DNA from: Flavobacteriales bacterium UBA7690
GTDB taxonomy: Bacteria; Bacteroidota; Bacteroidia; Flavobacteriales_F; PHOS-HE28
Direction of reading: 5' to 3'
Assembly (NCBI GenBank): GCA_002482775.1
Contig: DLGQ01000115.1
Location: forward strand, 1 to 26,554
Length of the DNA stretch: 26,554 nucleotides
The notes beneath the pieces are model-generated. The model saw only the letters and a list, made by a program, of their open reading frames with translations, made no database searches and was not told the DNA's origin. Below are positions 1 through 8,304 of this stretch, one piece after another; within the stretch, counting starts at the first letter, position 1; every line of letters begins with the position of its first letter. The translations under genes were made by a program, and so were the position numbers.

Positions 1-1140
1 CGTTACCGTGTAACGGATCGTGGTACTGCCGGCGTTCCCACCGGTGACCAGACCCGAGGCGTTCACCGCGGCCGTGGCCGTATTGTCCGAACTCCAGGTT
101 CCGCCAGTACCCGTGGTGCTGAACTGCGTGGTGCTGCCAGAGCAGACCGTTTGTGTGCCGCTGAGCGTGCCTGCGTTCGGTGCCGCGGTGACCGTTACAA
201 CGACCTGTTGTGTTGCATTCGATCCACAACCATTACTGGCCGTAACCGTGTAGGTCCCAGTCGCTGCTGGCGTTGCGTTCGTGATACTGGCAGATGCACC
301 TACGGCACTGAAGCTGTTCGGACCGGTCCAAGAGTAGGTGATGGTACCTGTTCCGGTAGCTGCCGCGTTCAAGTTCAGTGTAGCACCCGCACAGATCGGC
401 GAGTTGCTCGTGGCCGATGTGATCGAAGGGCCAGGAATGGCAGTACCGATGCATTGACATTGAGCGCTCCATGTATCACCTGTCGTACAAGCGTTGTTGT
501 CGTTGCACGCTGTGCCGGGCTGTGCTGTTCCGCCATTGACCCCTAAACAATCCACATTGCATGTACCGCCTTGGACAGGAGATGATACGATAGCACCTGT
601 GGCCGCCGTGCCACCGATCGAGGTGTAATAGTTCCAGTTCCTTGTGATGGGTGTGGTGTAGGCATCATTGACGATGTTGATCGACGCACAACCTGTGAAA
701 CCGGACATCTTGATGGTCCCGATCGTCTGTGGGGTCGTTGTCAATGGACATGCTGCCGCTGGTGGCAGGCTGGATGATGGCCCTTCCAACGCCTCTAGAC
801 CATTGATCTGGAAGTTGAAATAGCGAAATCCAACACCATCCGGTGGGTTCGCTACCATTCCCGCGACATTCGCACCTAGTGCATAACGGTCACAATCGCG
901 CCAAAGGCCAACCACCTGACCGCCTGCATTGTCGTTCCACCGAACGGTGAACTGCCCGTTCATGACCCCTTGCGTAGAAGGCCATGCTTGGGTCAGCGAC
1001 ATGCGGATCTCGAACGAATCGGGAACCGCTGTGGCATACAGCCCGATGTTCACGACTTGTCCCGTGGCCTCTTTGTGGGACACGGTGGCCCCCAGGACAG
1101 CCATGGAACACCACAGGAATTTTCTGAATAAGGATCTCAT
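1..1140 (-). CDS. Partial multi-domain secreted surface protein (Ig/PKD-like)
   Basis: The frame is open from an ATG at 1138-1140 to the window edge, giving 380 codons with no stop, so the C-terminus is missing. Residues 1-28 look like a signal peptide (basic start, then a hydrophobic stretch ending near ATGQ). Residues 29-190 form a beta-rich domain resembling the N-terminal domain of the protein at 5100-5876; both have VV-D/N-IG near the start and IVND...NYY..(I/L)-G/N-G near the end. Residues 194-232 are cysteine-rich (CNDNNACTTGD type). Residues 235-318 read as a PKD/Ig-like repeat (SWTGP, GTYTVTASNGC). Residues 319-380 resemble a Big_2-type Ig repeat (GTWSSDNTATAAVNASG). It starts 51 bases after the lysyl oxidase homologue on the same strand and may be cotranscribed. 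Probably a long T9SS-exported surface protein; the sorting tail would lie outside the window. Function unknown. Confidence 0.8.
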   Translation of the reverse strand, partial: MRSLFRKFLWCSMAVLGATVSHKEATGQVVNIGLYATAVPDSFEIRMSLTQAWPSTQGVMNGQFTVRWNDNAGGQVVGLWRDCDRYALGANVAGMVANPPDGVGFRYFNFQINGLEALEGPSSSLPPAAACPLTTTPQTIGTIKMSGFTGCASINIVNDAYTTPITRNWNYYTSIGGTAATGAIVSSPVQGGTCNVDCLGVNGGTAQPGTACNDNNACTTGDTWSAQCQCIGTAIPGPSITSATSNSPICAGATLNLNAAATGTGTITYSWTGPNSFSAVGASASITNATPAATGTYTVTASNGCGSNATQQVVVTVTAAPNAGTLSGTQTVCSGSTTQFSTTGTGGTWSSDNTATAAVNASGLVTGGNAGSTTIRYTVT

Positions 1141-1191
1141 TTCAACAAGGTCTTGGTTGGTGGTCGATCGAATGTAGTGGAATTTCAACTG

Positions 1192-3774
1192 TTAGGGCAG
1201 TTGCTGTGGTCGTAGGTCCGTTGGAATGATGCCGCCGATGTTCGCCAGGATCAGGTCACGATCGTTCTTGGCGCCGGTGTACATCACCTTGCCATCGAGG
1301 TTCGCGTCAGATGGATCGTAGTTGCTAACAACATTCGTAGGCACCACACCACCGATAACGGCCAAGATGCGATCGCGGTCGTTCCCGCCCCCGGTGTACA
1401 TCACCGCACCATCGCGTACCACTTCGCCGGCCCAGAGGGTTCGAACAGCTCCGTCGGAACGCAGTGCATTGGTGCCATGGACAGGCGTGGTGGGGTTGGA
1501 AAGATCGATCAACGGACTGGATGCGCTAAGCGTGATGGGCGCCTGGGTCATCACCCCCAAATGGTTGCGGTGGCGAAGGGCAACGTGGTAAGCACCACCG
1601 ATCACCGCGAAACGCATGGGTGATCCATTCGCTCCAAGCACTTGACCTGATCGTGTGATGATGCCACTTTGTGCGGCGACCACGGTCCCAGGCGAGGATG
1701 AGGACCGGAGTTCGACACGGACCCAGTCCACGATGGCATTGGCACCGCTGGTGGCGAGCATGCCCGCGCCAAGGGTCGCAGCTCCTTCGGCGGGAAGTGG
1801 GAAGCCCATGGCCGCATAAGGTTCAGTGAGCGGAATGAACCCTACGACCCGCAGGGAATCGTGCATCAGCCCCGTTGTGCTGTCGTACGGCCCTTGCAAG
1901 AAGGCTTTCATGTTCACTACAACACCCGTGGTGACATCAGCAAGTACGGGGACACGTGCGCTTTCGGCGATAACCTCTTCGCGTTCAACCTGCCAGTCGT
2001 ACAGGTAGAGGTAGACCGATGGTCCAAGCGTACAACCCGTGATGGAGCCGAGGGTGCCGATGGCATACGGATACGCCACATTGGTGGTGCTGCGGTGCAT
2101 GTCCTGGAAAACGATCTGGACGGTAGAGCCGCCAGAAGATGAGATCGCACCGCTATCGTACGCGCCGATCCTGTGTTGTGATCCGGCGGGAATGCGGAAG
2201 TCCAGTTGCACGGTCTGTAGTCCGACACCAAGCTCGATGAATTTCTCCGCGATGAGGTTGCCCACGTTGTCCACGACGGCGAAGTGTCGCAACCCGATGG
2301 CATTGGACTTGACCTGAACGGAACGCAGGATGAACGGCTCGTTCGCATCGAACAACATCCACTGGCGACCATTGTAGTTGGAACCATGTGCTTCCACGAA
2401 CGTCTTCCCAGCGTTAACAGCCGTGGCGGGTGTGCGGGAGCGATCACTTACCCAGTACGTCGTAGGCGCCTCGAGTTGTGGAGTGGTGAACGTATTGCCA
2501 GTACCCAATGGGCTGCCACCGTTCTGCTGCGCATACCATACAGGTTCGGTGCCCGTGGACTGAAGGTCCACTGCCGCTGGTGCCACTGCTGCGGCTCCGG
2601 TCGTGGTAGGCAGAGCTGGAGCGTTCAGAGCGGCTACCGTGAGGGTGCCCGTGGAAATACTACCGCATGGCGCTGTAATGGTACAGGAATATGAACCGGC
2701 TTGAGAAACAGTGATGCTCCGGGTGGTTGCTCCCGTGTTCCATAAGTAGGAATACCCCGGTGTGGCGGTAAGCGTTACCGTTCCACCTGGTGCCAGGACA
2801 GGGCGTTTGTCAGTGTTGATGGAACCACTACCACCACTGCCTGCCGCACGTTGTAAGGCCAAACTAAAAGGGATGGCGGTCCAGTTGTTATCCTCGTTCT
2901 CTTCACGGAACGCATTGGTGGGGTCCACCTCTGCCACGATCCAGTAATTGCCGTTGCAGATATTGGGCATCAAGTTGATCCACATGGCCTCCAACGTCTC
3001 ATCATAGACGTCCGTCCTACCGGTGGAAATGCCTTGGAAATCCGCTCCGCAGGAGTAGCCTTGGCCCAGACCGTTGTTGGGGAAGGAGGACATGCTCCCG
3101 AGCGCTGTTCCACCGTTGTACTCTTGCGATGTGCGGCAATGCCCACTAGCTGATGAGCTCCAGCAGGTGTAATAGTCCATCAAGCAGAAGCCGATCTTGG
3201 CTCCCGTGGCCACGATAGGCCATTTCGTTGGAAGGGGTTCGTTCGGATCCTGGAACCGCAAGGTCATCGTGGTCCAGTCATCAACGTGATAGTGTCCGTG
3301 GTTGGGGTGGTAGGTCATGGTTCCGGTCTGCTCCTCGTTAAAGGACATCTGTGAACCATTCTTATGGTAGATCCGCTGGTAGAGCTTTTGCTTCGGCTGC
3401 ATCCCGTTGGTACACGTGAAGCTCTGCTGGCTTGATGGTGCCTCTATCAGTGAGTCACCGCAAATGAACGTACGTTGTCCACTTGCATTCACTCCACGGA
3501 CCTCGAGATTGCCCTTTCCGATATTCGGGGTGGATCCCGTGACGCGGAGCCTACCTGGGTTGGAACTGCTGTTCTGAGCATATTCGCTCGGCCCGGAGAG
3601 ATAGGTGGAGAGTGCTCTCCAACTTATCGTCATATCAGGTAACAGATCACAATCCGTTTGGCCCGGTGTAGCACAAACACAACTGGTAGCGTTGGTGGTA
3701 CTGCATTGCGCCATCGCGGCAGGCGCGGAGAAAAGGGTAAGGCCAATGATCAGCAGCGTATGGTTCCGACTCAT
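1192..3774 (-). CDS. Secreted lysyl oxidase homologue with dockerin-like C-terminal repeats
   Basis: 860 residues, signal peptide about 1-22 (ends AMAQC). Residues 43-305 match the lysyl oxidase family: LRVTGSTPNIGKGNLEVRG near the start, the copper-binding HGHYH at 159-163, KIGFCLMD with Lys193 and GISTGRTDVYDETLEAMW with Tyr257. Against human LOX from memory, the His triad, Lys320 and Tyr355 (the lysine tyrosylquinone pair) align without gaps around each motif. The known reaction is copper-dependent oxidative deamination of lysine side chains, giving aldehydes that crosslink proteins. Residues 318-380 look like a PKD/Ig repeat. The middle is beta-rich and unassigned. The last 79 residues hold two copies of a motif ending NDRD.IL..IGG..PT, resembling dockerin/EF-hand repeats. 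A -7-like box lies at 3803-3810. The substrate is not evident. Confidence 0.85.
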   Translation of the reverse strand: MSRNHTLLIIGLTLFSAPAAMAQCSTTNATSCVCATPGQTDCDLLPDMTISWRALSTYLSGPSEYAQNSSSNPGRLRVTGSTPNIGKGNLEVRGVNASGQRTFICGDSLIEAPSSQQSFTCTNGMQPKQKLYQRIYHKNGSQMSFNEEQTGTMTYHPNHGHYHVDDWTTMTLRFQDPNEPLPTKWPIVATGAKIGFCLMDYYTCWSSSASGHCRTSQEYNGGTALGSMSSFPNNGLGQGYSCGADFQGISTGRTDVYDETLEAMWINLMPNICNGNYWIVAEVDPTNAFREENEDNNWTAIPFSLALQRAAGSGGSGSINTDKRPVLAPGGTVTLTATPGYSYLWNTGATTRSITVSQAGSYSCTITAPCGSISTGTLTVAALNAPALPTTTGAAAVAPAAVDLQSTGTEPVWYAQQNGGSPLGTGNTFTTPQLEAPTTYWVSDRSRTPATAVNAGKTFVEAHGSNYNGRQWMLFDANEPFILRSVQVKSNAIGLRHFAVVDNVGNLIAEKFIELGVGLQTVQLDFRIPAGSQHRIGAYDSGAISSSGGSTVQIVFQDMHRSTTNVAYPYAIGTLGSITGCTLGPSVYLYLYDWQVEREEVIAESARVPVLADVTTGVVVNMKAFLQGPYDSTTGLMHDSLRVVGFIPLTEPYAAMGFPLPAEGAATLGAGMLATSGANAIVDWVRVELRSSSSPGTVVAAQSGIITRSGQVLGANGSPMRFAVIGGAYHVALRHRNHLGVMTQAPITLSASSPLIDLSNPTTPVHGTNALRSDGAVRTLWAGEVVRDGAVMYTGGGNDRDRILAVIGGVVPTNVVSNYDPSDANLDGKVMYTGAKNDRDLILANIGGIIPTDLRPQQLP

Positions 3775-3802
3775 TCCGATGGGGTTTGGAGCAAAAGGTC
3801 CG

Positions 3803-3810
3803 TAAAACTA
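3803..3810 (-). promoter_or_regulatory. Putative -7 promoter box upstream of the lysyl oxidase homologue
   Basis: On the minus strand this reads TAGTTTTA, one base off the Bacteroidota TAnnTTTG consensus. A TTGACC lies about 24 bases upstream and could act as the -33 element. The transcript would start about 20 bases before the ATG at 3774. The same octamer precedes the epimerase gene at 19441-19448. Confidence 0.45.
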
Positions 3811-3840
3811 GATGAGGAACACCCCTTAGGTCAAGTACAA

Positions 3841-5091
3841 CTATTCTTCGACGAGCAGCCGAATGACTTCGACGAATGCGTCATTTCCAGCGGTCAGCAA
3901 ATATGGGCCGGCAGCTAATCCGCTGAGGGACAACACATAGCCTGTGCCTATTGCAGAACCCTTCTGCACCAAGTTGCCATCAACTGTATGCAAGCGCCAA
4001 TACACATTTCCTGAATGCCGAGGATCGAAGACCACGGTAGTAGAACCTTGCGCTGGATTAGGGAACACCGAGCTGCCAAGGGCAGGAACACTATCCCCGA
4101 TCCCGACATCCTCCGTCAACCGAGCAAGTCCGCCGTACGTTGTGCCTACCCACACTGCCCCATCACCTGCGGCTAGAACAGAGCGCACCTCGTCATCCGG
4201 CAATCCGGAATTCACCTCGTTGAACTGATCGAACGAGCCATCAAGGTCTACACGGACGAGCCCGAAGATCTGTGTACCGCACCAAACACGGCGCTGTGGA
4301 TCCATATCCAAACACGTGATACCATTGGAAGGAAAGGCGATGCTGCTGTTCCATTGGTACCATACACCGCCCTGTGTAGGACCTTGTTGCCGGAGTAGCC
4401 CGGCGGAGGGGGTGGCGACCCACCTATCACCGGTCAAGGGATCGAAAAGGACACCGGTGGCCGTATTGTCGAAGAACCCGGTCGTGAAGGTGGAAAGGAA
4501 ATGTACCGATGCATCCGTTATGAAATGGAGACCACCATTGAAGGTACCCAGACAAACCAACCCGTCTGGACGGACAGCAACGCAGCGTGTATTGCCCGTG
4601 TTAAGCACCAAGCCGTTGTAGCTCTCGGGCGTTGCGTTGTAGATGTTCCATGCTGTACCAGTGAAGCATGCCAAACCACCAGAGGTGGCGATCCACACAC
4701 GATCCAAATGGTCTACGAAGAGCCCGCGTGCTTCATCTTCTGGAATGGGCGAATTCGTTGTGGTGTAAGCCGTCCATAGAGCACCATCCTTCACCACAAG
4801 CCCCGCCGTGGTAGCCACCCAGATCCGGCCTTGACCATCACGTGCCAACGCATTGATGTCATTACCGGGAAGTCCACCTTCCGCTTGCTGAAAGACCTCC
4901 CAAGCATCTTCACCATCGAAGTGGCACAAGCCCCAATCCGTTCCGATCCACAATCCTCCTTGGCCATCTTCCACCAATGCCTTTACCGTGGTGCTCGGTA
5001 AGGGGCTGTTGTCCATATCCCAGACTTGCCAGGCCTGGCCCACCGAAGATAGGGTAGCAAGAGCCAGTAAGAACAGAAGATGAAAGCGCAT
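3841..5091 (-). CDS. Seven-repeat beta-propeller protein with T9SS type A sorting domain
   Basis: 416 residues from the ATG at 5089-5091, chosen because MRFHLLFLLALATLSSVGQA is a clear signal peptide and the start falls 8 bases after the stop of the upstream gene; the open frame continues further upstream but without a signal. About residues 36-330 contain seven repeats of the two-component-regulator propeller type, each with a core like (V/I).(A/S)L..D..G.(I/L)W(I/V)(G/A)T..GL, enough for a complete seven-bladed propeller. Unlike hybrid sensor proteins, it has no membrane segment or kinase. Residues 340-416 are a type A T9SS sorting domain (VFPNPAQG, then a beta-sandwich ending in a short basic tail). 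It is probably an exported or surface-bound ligand- or glycan-binding protein. It is likely cotranscribed with the gene at 5100-5876. Confidence 0.88.
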   Translation of the reverse strand: MRFHLLFLLALATLSSVGQAWQVWDMDNSPLPSTTVKALVEDGQGGLWIGTDWGLCHFDGEDAWEVFQQAEGGLPGNDINALARDGQGRIWVATTAGLVVKDGALWTAYTTTNSPIPEDEARGLFVDHLDRVWIATSGGLACFTGTAWNIYNATPESYNGLVLNTGNTRCVAVRPDGLVCLGTFNGGLHFITDASVHFLSTFTTGFFDNTATGVLFDPLTGDRWVATPSAGLLRQQGPTQGGVWYQWNSSIAFPSNGITCLDMDPQRRVWCGTQIFGLVRVDLDGSFDQFNEVNSGLPDDEVRSVLAAGDGAVWVGTTYGGLARLTEDVGIGDSVPALGSSVFPNPAQGSTTVVFDPRHSGNVYWRLHTVDGNLVQKGSAIGTGYVLSLSGLAAGPYLLTAGNDAFVEVIRLLVEE

Positions 5092-5099
5092 CGTGAGCT

Positions 5100-5876
5100 T
5101 CAATACGCACCGATGAACCAAGGCACTACCCGGACAACGTCCGAGTTCTGTATCCGCAACCGATATTGCCCAATGGCAGTGGATGGTGCTTGGATGGTCA
5201 TGGTATTGAGCCCTTGGCCAGCCTTCTCGGACCATTGTGCAACTACCTTTCCTGCACTATCGAAGAGGTCCAGGGATATGGATCCGGCCATCCGGCGCTC
5301 CACGGTCAAAAGACCATGGTCCGATCCGGGGTCGGCGGTGAAGGTCAACATCGGTTCCACATACTCGGTTCCATCGATCCGTGTAGAAAGCTCGTAAATG
5401 ATCCCGGTACGCTCCTCTCCGTTCAACGAAACGTAATAGTTCCCGTTGTTCGCTGCAGTCCAGTCATCGTTCACGATCCTGAAATCACCGCCACCTGCGG
5501 AAACGTCGAACTTACCCAATACGAGTTCCTCGCCTGCTACCCATCCCGGTGAAACGGTGGAGAAACCGAACCCTGTGAAGATGGCGTAGGAATACCCCCC
5601 TGAGGTCTGGATGCCGCCTGAAAGTGAGAGCCCTGCGCCGCTGAACTGACCACCAGGCGTTGGTGTGAACGCTGTTAATGTGGCCGGCGATGTTTCCGGA
5701 TAACGGACCGTGAAGACGACCGCAGCGAAGATGCCAGTGAAATCCAGATCGGGCCGCATGCGTACCTCCAAACTCCCATCCTCCAGCGGGGCCATACCGA
5801 TATCCACAACAGGTAATTGGGCCAACGCGATGGTGGCCGTAATGCTGAACAGGACGGAAAGTGCGATGGAGCGCAT
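5100..5876 (-). CDS. Secreted protein with cohesin-like domain and sorting-like tail
   Basis: 258 residues from the ATG at 5874-5876. The signal peptide MRSIALSVLFSITATIALAQ and a consensus -7 box at 5923-5930 support this start over a longer frame beginning at 5921, which would abut the box. Residues 21-170 are a beta-rich domain (VVDIGM, LEVRMRPDLDF.G, VVFTVRYP, LGKFDVSAGGGDFRIVNDD) that looks like a cohesin/carbohydrate-binding sandwich and resembles the first domain of the partial protein at 1-1140. Residues 176-258 look like a diverged T9SS C-terminal domain (LFDSAGKVV, IGQYRLRI) without the usual NP start. It precedes the propeller gene by 8 bases, so the two probably form an operon. 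The cohesin resemblance is by eye only, and the function is not known. Confidence 0.8.
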   Translation of the reverse strand: MRSIALSVLFSITATIALAQLPVVDIGMAPLEDGSLEVRMRPDLDFTGIFAAVVFTVRYPETSPATLTAFTPTPGGQFSGAGLSLSGGIQTSGGYSYAIFTGFGFSTVSPGWVAGEELVLGKFDVSAGGGDFRIVNDDWTAANNGNYYVSLNGEERTGIIYELSTRIDGTEYVEPMLTFTADPGSDHGLLTVERRMAGSISLDLFDSAGKVVAQWSEKAGQGLNTMTIQAPSTAIGQYRLRIQNSDVVRVVPWFIGAY

Positions 5877-5922
5877 GTGGTTGTAACTGGATCGGAAAGC
5901 AGTTCTTGTAACGGTCCGCACC

Positions 5923-5930
5923 CAAAACTA
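5923..5930 (-). promoter_or_regulatory. -7 promoter box for the 5876-3841 gene pair
   Basis: On the minus strand this reads TAGTTTTG, an exact TAnnTTTG match. A TTG lies about 17 bases upstream on the same strand. The predicted leader is about 40 bases to the ATG at 5876. It sits in the 98-base gap behind the MoxR gene. Confidence 0.55.
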
Positions 5931-5974
5931 GGACGTTACCGCGACAAAAGGTTGTGCGTAACCCTAATGGGGTA

Positions 5975-6928
5975 TCACAAGATGGATCCCACGATCCGAT
6001 CCACCGTCACGCCTTCCGCCTCGGCCTTGTAGTTGCGCACCAACCGGTGGCGCAGAATGGGCAGGGCTACCGCTTGAACGTCAGCGATATCCGGGGAGAA
6101 CCTACCCCGGGCTAATGCATGGCACTTCGCGCCGATGACGAGGAACTGGGAGGCGCGAGGACCGGCCCCCCAACTAACATGGTCGGTGATGATGGCAGGA
6201 GCACCTGGTGTACCTGGACGTGTCCGCGTAGCGAGTTTCACGGCGTATTCCAGCACATTGTCCGCGACAGGTATACGGCGCACCAAGCCTTGGAACGCGA
6301 TGATCTCTTCTGCCGTGAGCACCGGGGAAATGGTCGGTTTCGAATCGCTGGTGGTGGCCTTCACCACGGCGAGTTCTTCGGCGTAGGTGGGGTAATCCAC
6401 CCAGATATTGAACATGAAACGGTCCAACTGCGCCTCAGGCAAGGGGTAGGTACCCTCCTGCTCGATGGGGTTCTGTGTTGCCAACACGAAGAAGGGCTCT
6501 TGCAAAGCGTGGGTTGCACCGGCCGCAGTGACAGCCTTCTCCTGCATAGCCTCCAGCAAGGCAGCCTGCGTTTTCGGAGGCGTACGGTTGATCTCGTCCG
6601 CTAGGATGATGTTGGCGAAAATGGGCCCGCGCACGAAACGGAAACGCCTGTCCTGGTCCAGGATCTCTGATCCGATGATATCGCTCGGCATGAGATCCGG
6701 GGTGAACTGGATGCGGTTGAAGGTGAGGCCGAGAGCTTGGGCCACGGAGTTCACGAGCAAGGTTTTCGCCAGACCGGGCACACCCACCAACAGGCAATGG
6801 CCACGGCTGAAGATGCCGAGCAGCACCAGATCAACGACCTGATCCTGTCCGATGATCACTTTGTTGATCTCGGCTTTGAGCCTCTTGTACTGCTCGCCAA
6901 AACGTTCTACCGCCTGTGTGTCGCTCAT
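5975..6928 (-). CDS. MoxR-family AAA+ ATPase
   Basis: 317 residues from the ATG at 6926-6928 (MSDTQAVERFG), chosen because it lies 11 bases after the stop of the SurA-like gene and matches the usual MoxR length; the longer open frame would overlap that gene. Walker A is GVPGLAKT at 49-56, Walker B is IILADEIN at 107-114, sensor 1 is ATQNP at 150-154 and EAQLDRF at 165-171 carries the arginine-finger region. MoxR ATPases act as chaperone-like unfoldases, usually beside DUF58 and von Willebrand factor A genes. None of those partners is visible here; instead it closes a parvulin operon. This arrangement is, from memory, common in Bacteroidota and suggests a role in envelope protein assembly or stress. 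Family call firm, role inferred. Confidence 0.95.
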   Translation of the reverse strand: MSDTQAVERFGEQYKRLKAEINKVIIGQDQVVDLVLLGIFSRGHCLLVGVPGLAKTLLVNSVAQALGLTFNRIQFTPDLMPSDIIGSEILDQDRRFRFVRGPIFANIILADEINRTPPKTQAALLEAMQEKAVTAAGATHALQEPFFVLATQNPIEQEGTYPLPEAQLDRFMFNIWVDYPTYAEELAVVKATTSDSKPTISPVLTAEEIIAFQGLVRRIPVADNVLEYAVKLATRTRPGTPGAPAIITDHVSWGAGPRASQFLVIGAKCHALARGRFSPDIADVQAVALPILRHRLVRNYKAEAEGVTVDRIVGSIL

Positions 6929-6939
6929 CGTTCTTCTTA

Positions 6940-8304
6940 TCAATCGCGTGATACCACCGGCCTGTTCCACTCGTGTTGGAAGGGGCAGGTCGCATGATCC
7001 TCGTTCAACCTTACGTGCGTGGCTTGGATGTGCTCCTTCACCCATTGATCCACGGCTTCGCTCCGCATCTTGCCTTCGGCTGCCTGTTGGATCATGCGGT
7101 AATCATCCTTCATGTTCGCCCGATGTGGTGCGCTTCGCTCCACCAGGTTCAGGAGCCGGTAGGCCTTGGAGCCGTCCGGTAACACGACCAACTGTGGTTC
7201 ACTGATGTCACCCGGCTTCAACTTGTCCAACACGAAGAAGGTCTGTTGGTCCAGCGCGCTCATATCCCACCGTGGTGTGTTGTTCGATGGTTCGATGACG
7301 ATGCCGTTGGCTCCTTTGCTTTCCTCCTCATCACTGAACTCCATGGCCGCTGCGCCGAAGGTGGTCTTGTTCTCTCGGATGGCTTTGGAGAGACTATCCA
7401 AGAGGTATCGTTCCGATTGAAGCTCAGCTGAGCCCACTTGTGGCCGCATGAGCACATGGCGCGCGTTGTAGTGCTCTCCACGGCGCTCCACCATCTGCAT
7501 GAAGTGGTAGCCGAATTGTGTCTTGAAGATCTGGCTCACCTCACCTTCTTTCAGGCTCATCGCCACAGCATCGAACTCGGGTACCATGGTACCCAGCGGC
7601 ACCATGCCCAGCTCGCCACAGTCCTTAGCCGACCCCGGATCCTCTGAGTATAGCGTTGCCACGATACACATGTCCTTCTCGCCTTTCAGCACGCTTTCAC
7701 GCAACTCTTCCATCCGGCGGCGCACCCGGCGCTCTTCGGCCTCACTGGCCTTGGGGATCCGCAGGATGATGGCATATTCCACCTCCGCATTGATCAAGGG
7801 TACACTATCCTCCGGAATACTATTGAAGAAGCGCTGCACATCTCGCGGGGTGATGCGGATGTCCGAGGTCACTTTCTGCTGCATGTTCTGCACCATGAGC
7901 TGATCCTCGATCTGCTCGCGGAAATCCGCTTTGATCTCCGTAACGCTCTTTCCGTAGAACTCCTCGAGTTTGCTTTCTCCTCCAAGTTGAGAGGCGAAGT
8001 AGCGTATGCGACGATCCAGTTCAGAATCCACTTGTGCCTGGTCCACGACAACACTGTCTATGCGGCCTTGTTCGATCAGAAGCTTCTCGTAGAGCAGGTC
8101 TTCCAACTGCCCGCATAGTGCAGCCCGATCGGAGGGGCCGCCATTCTGCCGTGCCTGTTCGTTGCGGGTGATGAGTTCGGAATGGAGTACGGCTTCGCGC
8201 CCCACCACGGCAATGATGCGGTCGATGATGATACCCTCGGGCTGGGCAACAGCCATGCTAGGCAGTACCAAGAGGAGGAGGCTAGGGAGCGAAGGTTTCC
8301 ACAT
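6940..8304 (-). CDS. SurA-like periplasmic peptidylprolyl isomerase, two parvulin domains
   Basis: 454 residues with signal peptide MWKPSLPSLLLLVLPSMAVA. Residues 24-165 form a SurA-type N-terminal helical region (IIDRIIAVVGREAVLHSEL, then QLEDLLYEKLLIEQ). A first parvulin domain spans about 172-272, with SEDPGSAKDCGELGMV and QFGYHFMQMVERR. A second, less conserved domain spans about 278-385 (ARHVLMRP, FSDEEESKGANG). SurA escorts outer-membrane proteins through the periplasm and isomerises proline bonds. The start overlaps the end of the upstream accessory gene by 23 bases, and the MoxR gene follows 11 bases later, so translation is probably coupled along the operon. Which of the two parvulin domains is active cannot be told by eye. 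Confidence 0.92.
   Translation of the reverse strand: MWKPSLPSLLLLVLPSMAVAQPEGIIIDRIIAVVGREAVLHSELITRNEQARQNGGPSDRAALCGQLEDLLYEKLLIEQGRIDSVVVDQAQVDSELDRRIRYFASQLGGESKLEEFYGKSVTEIKADFREQIEDQLMVQNMQQKVTSDIRITPRDVQRFFNSIPEDSVPLINAEVEYAIILRIPKASEAEERRVRRRMEELRESVLKGEKDMCIVATLYSEDPGSAKDCGELGMVPLGTMVPEFDAVAMSLKEGEVSQIFKTQFGYHFMQMVERRGEHYNARHVLMRPQVGSAELQSERYLLDSLSKAIRENKTTFGAAAMEFSDEEESKGANGIVIEPSNNTPRWDMSALDQQTFFVLDKLKPGDISEPQLVVLPDGSKAYRLLNLVERSAPHRANMKDDYRMIQQAAEGKMRSEAVDQWVKEHIQATHVRLNEDHATCPFQHEWNRPVVSRD

Noticed and set aside
1215..1420. Possible DNA repeat or CRISPR-like unit at the end of the oxidase gene
   Set aside because: Two related segments only, in frame and differing at many bases; explained by the duplicated protein tail.
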